Positions 31,197 through 38,799 of a stretch of DNA of 38,799 bases are shown piece by piece (the first letter of the stretch is position 1; each line of letters starts with the position of its first letter). The DNA is from Candidatus Omnitrophota bacterium (GTDB lineage Bacteria > Omnitrophota > Omnitrophia > Omnitrophales > Aquincolibacteriaceae), in assembly GCA_022711115.1 (NCBI GenBank), contig JAKLFP010000002.1, positions 271,674-310,472 on the forward strand. Reading direction: 5' to 3'. A model generated the notes under the pieces. The model was not told the DNA's origin. It saw only the letters and a program-made list of their open reading frames with translations, and ran no database searches. The translations under genes were made by a program, and so were the position numbers.

Positions 31197-32866
31197 CCTT
31201 CAAATCGATTCGTGATCGGCATGCGTCGGCCGAACCAGGCCTTTTCAGTCACGCGAAGGATCGGAGGCGTTTGGCGGCGTTTGTATTCATTCTGGTCCAC
31301 CTTGCGAATCACATCCTCCACAATATTTGCAGAAACTTTTTTCTTAAGTTTGCGTGTCATATCATCACGGCTGAGATTCTTTTCAATATAGAGATAAAGG
31401 ATCTCATCAAGCACTTCATAGGGCGGCAGTGAATCTTCGTCTTTTTGGTCCGGCCGAAGTTCCGCGGAGGGCGCCTTCTTCAAAATGGCCTCCGGAATCA
31501 CAGGACTGACTGTATTGCGATACCAGGCCAGTCGATAAACATCGGTTTTATACACATCTCCGATCACAGCCAGACCTCCCGCCATATCCCCATAAAGCGT
31601 ACAATAGCCCATGGCCAATTCGGATTTGTTCCCTGTCGTCAGCACGAGCCTCCCCTCGTCATTAGAAAGGTACATCAATTCCATGCCCCGAATACGGGAC
31701 TGCAAATTCTCCATCGCAAGTGTGATGCGTCCTTCTTCCGGAATAGGTTCTCCCGATTTTTCCTTCTGTGCAAGATAGGCGCTTAATAGAAATTCGTATT
31801 TTTCTTTGATCGGATTGACCCGAAATTCAATGCCAAGACGACTCGCTAGCTCTCTAGAATCCTTCCAACTTCCTTCCGAAGAATAAGTGCCGGGCATCGT
31901 GACCCCTTTGACCGCATCGGCCCCAAGCGCATCCACCGCAAGCGCGGCCACAAGTGCCGAATCGATCCCACCGCTTAAGCCGATCACGGCTTTTTTAAAA
32001 CTGTTCTTGCGGAAATAATCGCGAATGCCCATCACCAAGGCGTTGTAGATCTCCTTCGGCTGGCTGGTCCATTCAGGGAGCGGCACAGAAAAAGGCTTCT
32101 GTTTGTCAGACTCCCAATCAAAATAATAGAGTCCTTCTTCAAACGCAGGCGCACGGAAAAGGGCCCTCCCCTTTGCATCGCAAAAAACGCTCCGACCGTC
32201 AAAAAGAAGATCATCTTGACCCCCTACTTGGTTGACATAAAGCAATGGGAAACGGTACGCTTTGGTATGTCGTTGAAGCAAGCGATCACGGGTTTCCGCC
32301 ACGCCGCAATAATAGGGTGATGCTGAGACATTGATCACGAGATCCGCTTTTTTCTTTTTAAGTTCTCGAAGAGGCTTTAGTTCGTACCGTTCATCCCAGA
32401 TGTCCTCACAGATCGTCAGACCGATCTTGCGGCCTTTCCATGGAAATACCGGTGATCCTTTTCCAGACGCAAAGAAGATATTTTCAAGGAATACATCATA
32501 AGTCGGCAAAAGCTGTTTGGTATAGATCGTCCGAACTTTTCCCTGTTCGATCCAAGCCACGGAATTGGTACTTTGTCTGGTAGCCGTTGCGGATAATCCT
32601 ATAAATCCGATCAAAACCGATAGCTGTTTACCCTTCGTTGCCTGGGCGATCTTTTTGAGATATTTTTGTCCTTCCGCAACGAAACGTTTTTTATTAGCAA
32701 GGTCCCAAACCGGATAGCCACAAAGAGATACCTCGGGAAAAACGATCAGGTCTGCTTTCTTTTTTTCTGCGGCATGGATCCATGTCAAAATTTTACGGTA
32801 ATTCGCAGGGTAGTCTCCGACCGTTGGATTCATTTGTGCTATAGCAAAGCGTATGGGAGTTTCCAT
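31193..32866 (-). CDS. nadE: Glutamine-dependent NAD+ synthase
   Basis: NadE makes NAD+ from deamido-NAD+, ATP and glutamine, the last step of NAD synthesis. The 557-aa protein has an N-terminal carbon-nitrogen hydrolase (glutaminase) domain with the Glu-Lys-Cys triad: E45 in VFPEVSLCGYP, K117 in YTKQLLPTYD and C153 in LTICEDIWD. The C-terminal ATP-pyrophosphatase synthetase domain has the P-loop IGLSGGIDSALVA (298-303 for SGGIDS), and LTTGNKSELAMGY and GGLAVIGDVYKTDVY. It is full length. The ribosome site before 32866 is weak. Its end overlaps ogt by 4 nt. Confidence 0.98.
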   Translation of the reverse strand: METPIRFAIAQMNPTVGDYPANYRKILTWIHAAEKKKADLIVFPEVSLCGYPVWDLANKKRFVAEGQKYLKKIAQATKGKQLSVLIGFIGLSATATRQSTNSVAWIEQGKVRTIYTKQLLPTYDVFLENIFFASGKGSPVFPWKGRKIGLTICEDIWDERYELKPLRELKKKKADLVINVSASPYYCGVAETRDRLLQRHTKAYRFPLLYVNQVGGQDDLLFDGRSVFCDAKGRALFRAPAFEEGLYYFDWESDKQKPFSVPLPEWTSQPKEIYNALVMGIRDYFRKNSFKKAVIGLSGGIDSALVAALAVDALGADAVKGVTMPGTYSSEGSWKDSRELASRLGIEFRVNPIKEKYEFLLSAYLAQKEKSGEPIPEEGRITLAMENLQSRIRGMELMYLSNDEGRLVLTTGNKSELAMGYCTLYGDMAGGLAVIGDVYKTDVYRLAWYRNTVSPVIPEAILKKAPSAELRPDQKDEDSLPPYEVLDEILYLYIEKNLSRDDMTRKLKKKVSANIVEDVIRKVDQNEYKRRQTPPILRVTEKAWFGRRMPITNRFEG

Positions 32867-32900
32867 GGTGTATGGTTTGAAATTGTATCACGTTAAGCAG

Positions 32901-32928
32901 CCCTGGCAATACCCGGATTTGCCAGGGT
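32901..32928. repeat. Intergenic fragment of the palindromic element
   Basis: CCCTGGCAA (32901-32909) and TTGCCAGGG (32919-32927) form a 9-bp inverted repeat between the right-hand large gene and nadE. Bases 32912-32928 match 16 of 17 bases of the 110-bp palindromic element of the giant ORF (for example 16915-16931). No T-run follows on the minus strand, so a terminator role is unlikely. Confidence 0.65.
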
Positions 32929-32941
32929 GCAAAAACAAACT

Positions 32942-35900
32942 TTATGCGGACTTCGCGAAGGTCTTTGCGGCTTCGTAGGCCACCGTGATGATATCGGAAA
33001 CCGTGAGTTCGGTCGCAAAACTGACGTCCTTTTCGAATCCGACAACAACGACAATACCGCCGATACGCGCCACAAGGGCATAGGCCTGCCGGTCTTCCTT
33101 CGTCAGTGCGGCTTTGATCTTGCGAACCTGAATAACGCTCTTGCTCTTGCCTCCGGTCAGTTCGAGACGCATGGCTCTCGCTTGAGCTTTTGCAAGAGAC
33201 TCAACATCAATACGAGTCACAAAGATGAGATGAATACGGCCACCCAATTGCCGCACTTCGGACCTGGCATTTTTCATAATTTGTGCGTTCTTCCCCGCAT
33301 CATCCGTGATCTGGACAGGTACTGTGATGATCGCGTTCGGATTGGACGAAACGATTGCTCGGAGTACATCTCTATCAAACGGTGCAAGAATTCTTGTGAT
33401 TTCGCCTTTAGAGACAAGGCCGAAATGAGTTTTTAGAGCATCCACAATTGCCTGAACCAGCTTGGTTTCAACTCCGACCGCCTTAGCGTTCACGATCTCG
33501 GTATCAAGGAAAACCTGTTGTTGTATCGCTGACACCGCGCCCGCCGCCTCCAACATCCCAGCCGGTGCTTGAGGCGCTGGCTTCACCGCAGCAGGCTGTT
33601 GCACCACTTCCAAAGCTTTCTCCATGGCAGAAACGGCTTCCAGATCCACCGGCGGTAATTCACGTAATTCCGCACGCGCCGCCGGCAACATCAATCCCAA
33701 GTTTTTTAGTTCTTGGCGGAGTTGGCCGACAACTTCTTCAGCTGAAATATTCTTTCGGCTAAGTAACTCAGGTAAAAATTCCCAAAAAATGCGCTGGATC
33801 ACAACGCCTTCTGTCATATCCCTCAATTCCCTCAGCGAATATTTTCTCGGATCTGTCTCACGACGGTTCAAAGGCAACTTTTCCGAGGAAGGTTCCCGAG
33901 GGAAAATTTTTAACTCATTGATGGGAATTCCTTCAATCTCTTGCCTCAAATCAAAATCTCTTGGTAAAACCACTTTCACTTTGAACAATCGTTCAAGCCC
34001 GTCCATCACAAAGAAATGGGACTCCAAATTACCGGGGAGCACACTCAGAACCTCCTCAAAAGAAATCACGGTGTGTGCAAATGCCCCCGATGGGACTTTC
34101 AGTTTCCCGATACCATTGACAACCACCCCCCCGATCTTGCTTCCCGGCATAATCACGCTCATTCCTAAAATAATCGCACCCGGTCCGATATCCTCGGATT
34201 TTACATCCGGATGAATGATCACACTCTTATCAATAAACCTTCCCGGAAAACGTTTCGCGATATCTTCCCGAAAACCAGCGCCTTCACGAACCGCTTTCAG
34301 TTTATTATGCGCCTGAAGAAGATCGTCACGGGTCCAATCGATCAAGTATTGGTAATAATCCGCAATGCCGTTTAAGTTGTCATACCGGGTATTTATTCCT
34401 GTGTCTACCACCGCGAAAGTATTTCCTTTTGCAACGCGATTAAAAAACTCGTTTTGTAATTCGCGAAATGCCGGCGATCCTCCCAGATTGGCAGAACGCT
34501 TGATGGGCCCGTATTGCGGCTCAAAAAGATTTTCAATCCACATCAGCCCCGAAACTTTTGAGGCCTCATCTTTGGTCAATTGCCGTTGAGCCGCAGATCG
34601 CAACCATTGAAATCCTGCCTTCAAAGACGCAAAGCCGTTCCAGGACACAAAATAATCCGCTTCGTTAACAAGCACTTTGGAATCGGTTATTTTTCCTGTT
34701 TTTTGCAATACTTGAATTTCCTGGCGTGTGAATTTTTCTCCGGCATACTTGATGCCTCGGGGTCCGTACACCTGGGCCCCTGGTTGGGGCACGATCAATC
34801 CTAATCTTTCGACTTTAGGATTTTCCACACCCATCCAGTGGGCAAACAACTGAAAATCTGCCGTGGGAGAAGGTTCCACAAAATGCTCGCTGATCGTCGG
34901 GCTGTCTCCTGTAAACACATAAACTCCGGGCACTTTTGATATGTGCTGAAATCGCTTCGTCAAACACCGTTCGACCAGGAAGGAATTCCCAGGCATCGGC
35001 TCCATGCCCTTATTGAAGAGAGCCGAACTCGCCACAGCAGCCATACGATCGCTGCGACCGCTCATCAGCAAAATTGCAACCCTCATATCTGCCAATTGCT
35101 CCGGCTTATAATCAGACCCCAGCACTTCTTGCAACGTCTTATCCACCAAAGAAACAGGATCTGTCAAACTGCCGCCTTTATGGCGCTCAGGCGCCATCAC
35201 CACGACTTTTTTGTCAGGATGATAGTAGCGTCCCGCCAAAGTTTTGATGTGCGCTTTTACAAGATCCACGTTGGTTTCATGCGCCCCCACAATGATAAGA
35301 TCGTAATCCAACGCAGGATTCTGCAGCGCTGCTTGTAAACGCTGTTCTTCAAGTTCGACGTTTCTGAGCAGAGCGGCTTCCCCTGGTACTGCGACCTCCC
35401 CAGAAACTCTTGTCTCACTGCGCATCCTCCGGATTTGCTGGACCAGCGATTCGAAATTAGCCTTGAAATCAAACACGCGTTTTGTTTTATCCTTCGGGAA
35501 AAACTGGTTTATAAACGAATAATCTGGAATAAGAGTTCCATCCTGACGCCTTACATCCAACGGCTTATCCGAATTCGGATCAATATTCATAGAATGCCGC
35601 AGTGTGACGATCCCTTGCTGATCCTTCAGCGCTATATCCGCAATAAATTCGGGTTTGGTATCGAAATCTAATGAAGTTCCGGTATAATGATAAAAATTAC
35701 GATTCGTCCCATGCCCGATAAGAGAACCTCTCAATCTTACACCTGTCAAAATCGTCCCATCCGGAATTTCCACAATTTCTCCGGGAGAAGCCACAATTTC
35801 GAGTTCTGTATGATCAAGCACAACGCCCTTCCCGATCTTCACCTTCACACCCTTCGGCACCTTGATGACCGAATGAATCAATAGATAATTGTTGCGATCC

Positions 35901-38799
35901 TCGAAAGTAACTTGTTTTTCGGGATAGCGAGCATTCACTTCATTCTCAAACAGCGGCAACCGGAACGCCTCGCGAATAAGAAAGCGCGGCCAAAGACGAT
36001 CTGTCTGAACTGCCAGCCGCACGATCCAATCAATATCCGAAACCTTGCCGGTATCAAACCAGAAGGAGCCAAACGGTGCTGCAGAAAGCCAGCCGCCGGC
36101 CGCCTTTTTGACATAATCGGCAATATCCCACAGCTTCTCCCAATCGCGAGCATCAGGATACAATTTTTTCGCTTTTTCATCATAATACTCAGAACTCATC
36201 CATGCTTCTTTAGAGACCGTCATCGGCGTCAGCACGTGCTTAGACCAATCAAGTTCGGTATCACGCGTCGATTGAAAATAGGTCCCATTAGCATTAACAG
36301 TCACCTGCCGATATCCACGCTGCTCGTCCAAAAAGGCATCGGCAACCTCTCTGCTGAAGGCGAAATAGAATGTATTCAAATTAGTAAACCGAATATGCTT
36401 TAGCAGTCCTTCCAAAAACGTTTTCAATTCAGGACCTGTTTTGACGGCTGCTTTGACGCTCGCACGCATTTCTGTCCATTGGGGAGAATTAAGACCGGCC
36501 ACAAAATCACGTTCGCGTGAAGTCCCGAAAATGGCCGCCCAGACACTTTTCCCATTTTCACCGGCTAAGAGATAAGGCAATAATATATTTTCCAGTTTAA
36601 AATCCCGCTGATTGTTCTTAAGTTGGCTGTCATCCACAAATTCTTCGAATGCGGTTAAGAATTCTTTCTTTGCCGTTTCAAAATCCGGAGCAGAAGCTCC
36701 ATGATGATGTTCTTCATACCACTGCCCAATCCCGTATTTTAACAACAATTCAAACACCTGATAGGGTTCGAAAGGCTTTTCACCGGGTTTTTCCCTAAAT
36801 GCTTCTACGCGCATCGTGGAATCCACCATGGCATGCCCCAGTCCGGTCAGATACGTAAGTTTTTGTTCGTCAATCACGGTTTTTTCCATCGGCACACCGT
36901 CTTGATCAAGATCTGGAAAAACTCTTTCACTTTTCGGGAATATAAAAAGTCTTCGCCCCGGTTCAAATCGCGGTCGAATCCCGACAAGGACATTATCCGA
37001 CGGCGTCGGGATAAACCATTCGCCAGCGGGTAATCCTGCTGCCAAGATTTTTGCGGATTCAATCGCCTGAGCACCCAGATGCTGGCCTAACATCAGCATG
37101 GGGCCTTTGACCCCTCCATTGGCAAGCGTATAGTTGCCGGCACGAGTTCCGATCCCACCGTCAAGCGAAAGAAACCAGACTCGTTTCTTTCCTGCCTTTC
37201 GGTCCTCTTCAGTAAACTCCGAATACACTCCGGCCTTGATCTGATCTAAGACCCACTGAGAGGCTCTTAAAATATCTGTGACATTCCCTATCTTAAAAGT
37301 ACCCTCAGGGCGCCCTTCCGGTCCCTTTCCATTGCTTATCGCTGTTTCCACTTTAAGATTCGGAAAATGCTCGGCCTCATGACCTTGAAATAAATCCAGA
37401 AAGGATGGCCGCATGTAAGGTTCCGCATTCATCATCACAACCCGACCATCAAGGGTCCCTTGGGGAGAAAATAAAAGATCTAATTTTCCATTGCGACGCT
37501 CCCACATCGTGCGCAACAACCCTTTCGCTTCGGGAAATAATCCGGCTTCCGCAATCAATTTCTGCTCGAGTTTTAGACGTTTATGTTCGGCTGCGGGTGA
37601 AGTGGCAAGATAATCTTCTAAAAGTTTTGAGGTTTTCGAAAAAGTAATCGCCCGCATTTCCGAGCGGCCCGCGATGCCCCGCATAGACTGCACAAAACTC
37701 GACAAAGCCCAGTAGTTCGGATCAAATTCAAAAGCACGAAGATTTTTATCACCCAAGAGATTCTCCCCAAAAGAGAATTTTGAAGGTTCCGCCGTGTCCA
37801 TCGGCGTTTTAGGATAAATCAGAAGCGATGCCTTAGACTTGGGATCAATTTCCCGGTCATGAATCAGATCGACCTTACCATCCTGTTTCGTTCGCACCGA
37901 CATCGCGAAGCTTGACGATCCATCTTCACGAATCGGAATATCAAAATTGATCCCCTCGTCAGAAGAAAAATGGTAGAACACGCGGCGGCGACCTTCCCCC
38001 ATCAATGCCCCCGTCACAGAAGTGGCGATCAGGATTGTGCCGTCAGGAATGGAAACCGTTTCGCCGGGGTTCGCCCTGATCCGTAACTGAGTGTGATCCA
38101 AGACAACTCCTTTCCCGATCTTAAGCGTCACCCCCTCCGGAACTTCGATCAGTGAGTTGATCATCAAATAATTGTCCGGGTCTTCAAAGATCACTTTGCC
38201 TTTTTTGCTTTCTTCACCCATCAACTGAATTTTTGAATTTACACTGTTTTCAAAAAGCGGAATCCGGAAAGTCCCCCGCATAAAAAGACGCATCCACACA
38301 TCTTTAGTTTGCACAACCTTGCGGTAGAGATCTTCGATGTCCGCGACCATCCCGGCATCAAACCAGAACCGTCCGAATGCCGCGCGTGACAAACCGCCTG
38401 CCTCTCGTTTCACATATTGCGCGATCTCCCACAGATTCTCCCAATCCTTCCGCTCTGGGAAAATCTGCTGATTCGCATTCTTCGCATTTCCAATCGCCTT
38501 GCCTTTTGAAGTTTGCTCCGTCATCCACTTTTCATCCGGAGCGTCCCATTTGGACATCCATGTCTTGTGAGTCACGGTCATCGGCGTCAATAGATGCTTC
38601 GACCAATCCAATTCCCCGCCCTCTCCGCGCATTTGATAATAAGTCCCACCGTTGGGCTGAACTCGCAAACGACCATAGCCCTTCGTACCATCAAGCATCG
38701 CTTCCGCGGTCCTGCGATCAAACGAAAAATAAAAGGTGTTGAGGTTCGTTTCACGGATGAAAGGCATCAGTTGATCTAAAAAGACTTTCAGATCGGGGC
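32942..38799 (-). CDS. Large modular nucleotidyltransferase/beta-helix protein (5' end beyond right edge)
   Basis: The frame is open to the right edge. An in-frame ATG at 38767 is internal, because module similarity continues upstream (FLDQLM matches FLEGLL of the next module). With M1 at 38767, three modules follow. Module 1 is a nucleotidyltransferase C-terminal part with FGRFWFDAGMVADIEDLY (132-148) and a beta-helix-like stretch (200-265). Module 2 has SLDGGIGTRAGN (534-545), EAFREKP (655-661), FGSFWFDTGKVSDID (899-913) and a beta-helix-like stretch (960-1030). Module 3 has a degenerate LLMSGRSDRM (1233-1242), FAVVDTGINTRYDN (1451-1464) and IIHPDVKSEDIGPG (1517-1530). The GGxGTR...EKP...(F)DTG order matches sugar-1-phosphate nucleotidyltransferases of the UAP/FKP type. 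The C-terminal 190 residues are unrecognised. RSEMR, RSETR and RSEVR occur at junctions. Confidence 0.85.
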   Translation of the reverse strand, partial: PDLKVFLDQLMPFIRETNLNTFYFSFDRRTAEAMLDGTKGYGRLRVQPNGGTYYQMRGEGGELDWSKHLLTPMTVTHKTWMSKWDAPDEKWMTEQTSKGKAIGNAKNANQQIFPERKDWENLWEIAQYVKREAGGLSRAAFGRFWFDAGMVADIEDLYRKVVQTKDVWMRLFMRGTFRIPLFENSVNSKIQLMGEESKKGKVIFEDPDNYLMINSLIEVPEGVTLKIGKGVVLDHTQLRIRANPGETVSIPDGTILIATSVTGALMGEGRRRVFYHFSSDEGINFDIPIREDGSSSFAMSVRTKQDGKVDLIHDREIDPKSKASLLIYPKTPMDTAEPSKFSFGENLLGDKNLRAFEFDPNYWALSSFVQSMRGIAGRSEMRAITFSKTSKLLEDYLATSPAAEHKRLKLEQKLIAEAGLFPEAKGLLRTMWERRNGKLDLLFSPQGTLDGRVVMMNAEPYMRPSFLDLFQGHEAEHFPNLKVETAISNGKGPEGRPEGTFKIGNVTDILRASQWVLDQIKAGVYSEFTEEDRKAGKKRVWFLSLDGGIGTRAGNYTLANGGVKGPMLMLGQHLGAQAIESAKILAAGLPAGEWFIPTPSDNVLVGIRPRFEPGRRLFIFPKSERVFPDLDQDGVPMEKTVIDEQKLTYLTGLGHAMVDSTMRVEAFREKPGEKPFEPYQVFELLLKYGIGQWYEEHHHGASAPDFETAKKEFLTAFEEFVDDSQLKNNQRDFKLENILLPYLLAGENGKSVWAAIFGTSRERDFVAGLNSPQWTEMRASVKAAVKTGPELKTFLEGLLKHIRFTNLNTFYFAFSREVADAFLDEQRGYRQVTVNANGTYFQSTRDTELDWSKHVLTPMTVSKEAWMSSEYYDEKAKKLYPDARDWEKLWDIADYVKKAAGGWLSAAPFGSFWFDTGKVSDIDWIVRLAVQTDRLWPRFLIREAFRLPLFENEVNARYPEKQVTFEDRNNYLLIHSVIKVPKGVKVKIGKGVVLDHTELEIVASPGEIVEIPDGTILTGVRLRGSLIGHGTNRNFYHYTGTSLDFDTKPEFIADIALKDQQGIVTLRHSMNIDPNSDKPLDVRRQDGTLIPDYSFINQFFPKDKTKRVFDFKANFESLVQQIRRMRSETRVSGEVAVPGEAALLRNVELEEQRLQAALQNPALDYDLIIVGAHETNVDLVKAHIKTLAGRYYHPDKKVVVMAPERHKGGSLTDPVSLVDKTLQEVLGSDYKPEQLADMRVAILLMSGRSDRMAAVASSALFNKGMEPMPGNSFLVERCLTKRFQHISKVPGVYVFTGDSPTISEHFVEPSPTADFQLFAHWMGVENPKVERLGLIVPQPGAQVYGPRGIKYAGEKFTRQEIQVLQKTGKITDSKVLVNEADYFVSWNGFASLKAGFQWLRSAAQRQLTKDEASKVSGLMWIENLFEPQYGPIKRSANLGGSPAFRELQNEFFNRVAKGNTFAVVDTGINTRYDNLNGIADYYQYLIDWTRDDLLQAHNKLKAVREGAGFREDIAKRFPGRFIDKSVIIHPDVKSEDIGPGAIILGMSVIMPGSKIGGVVVNGIGKLKVPSGAFAHTVISFEEVLSVLPGNLESHFFVMDGLERLFKVKVVLPRDFDLRQEIEGIPINELKIFPREPSSEKLPLNRRETDPRKYSLRELRDMTEGVVIQRIFWEFLPELLSRKNISAEEVVGQLRQELKNLGLMLPAARAELRELPPVDLEAVSAMEKALEVVQQPAAVKPAPQAPAGMLEAAGAVSAIQQQVFLDTEIVNAKAVGVETKLVQAIVDALKTHFGLVSKGEITRILAPFDRDVLRAIVSSNPNAIITVPVQITDDAGKNAQIMKNARSEVRQLGGRIHLIFVTRIDVESLAKAQARAMRLELTGGKSKSVIQVRKIKAALTKEDRQAYALVARIGGIVVVVGFEKDVSFATELTVSDIITVAYEAAKTFAKSA
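35573..36382 (-). repeat. Protein-level internal duplication, unit 2
   Basis: Residues 796-1065 repeat the order of unit 1 with NLNTFYF, LDWSKHVLTPMTV, FWFDTG, KIGKGVVLDHTEL, PDGTIL and IDP. The unit lacks the insertion rich in Lys, Asn and Gln that follows LTPMTV in unit 1 (residues 70-104). Confidence 0.9.
37838..38746 (-). repeat. Protein-level internal duplication, unit 1
   Basis: Residues 8-310 of the right-hand large protein (NLNTFYF..., LDWSKHLLTPMTV, FWFDAG, KIGKGVVLDHTQL, PDGTIL, FYH, IDP) align with unit 2 at 35573-36382. The shared strings, such as KIGKGVVLDHT, are long enough to show duplication at the protein level. The DNA has diverged. Confidence 0.9.

Noticed and set aside
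32901-32927. Inverted repeat as transcription terminator of the right-hand large gene
   Set aside because: No T-run follows the stem on the minus strand, and the sequence matches the palindromic element instead.

Overview
All real genes in this 38.8-kb window lie on the minus strand, so transcription runs from high to low coordinates. The sequence suggests a bacterium of the Omnitrophota (candidate phylum OP3) or a close PVC-type relative. This is an inference from three things: two very large secreted or modular ORFs, an arginine-flanked RSE[MLAVS]R peptide recurring between their domains, and a fused transaldolase/glucose-6-phosphate isomerase. No rRNA or tRNA gene is present to confirm the taxonomy.

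Layout in transcription order. (1) 38799-32942: the 3' part of a large gene, entering from beyond the right edge. Its product contains three successive sugar-nucleotidyltransferase-like plus left-handed beta-helix-like modules and an unrecognised C-terminal region. (2) 32866-22639: a compact housekeeping block of nadE, ogt, rsfS, argS, miaA, hflX, a tal-pgi fusion and a LysM/amidase lipoprotein. Several neighbours overlap by 4 or 14 nt, which suggests translational coupling. (3) 22604-22325: a self-contained small transcription unit with a sigma70-like promoter, a 50-codon ORF or structured RNA, and a strong intrinsic terminator. (4) Two small genes, an unknown 71-aa protein and a 70-aa KTSC-domain protein. 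(5) 21141-1: one uninterrupted reading frame of at least 7047 codons that runs off the left edge. It begins with a signal peptide and carries a mosaic of domains: TraB/ChaN-like, M48-like peptidase, ART-PolyVal-like, methyltransferase, kinase-like, two GHKL ATPase modules, three further HExxH regions, an HD-like region, a long coiled coil and a second methyltransferase-like region.

The most unusual structure is inside the giant ORF. Three near-identical 110-bp copies of a palindromic element (16-bp arms, 6-nt loop) sit in the same reading frame and are translated as part of the protein. They are bounded by direct repeats that encode the RSExR peptide. A half copy lies at 7.4 kb and a fragment lies in the intergenic region upstream of nadE. 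RSExR occurs about 25 times in the giant ORF and a few times in the right-hand gene, mostly at domain boundaries. It could be a processing site of a bacterial polyprotein, a scar of the palindromic element, or both.

Domain calls in the giant proteins were made by reading motifs by eye and are weaker than the housekeeping assignments. No database search was possible.
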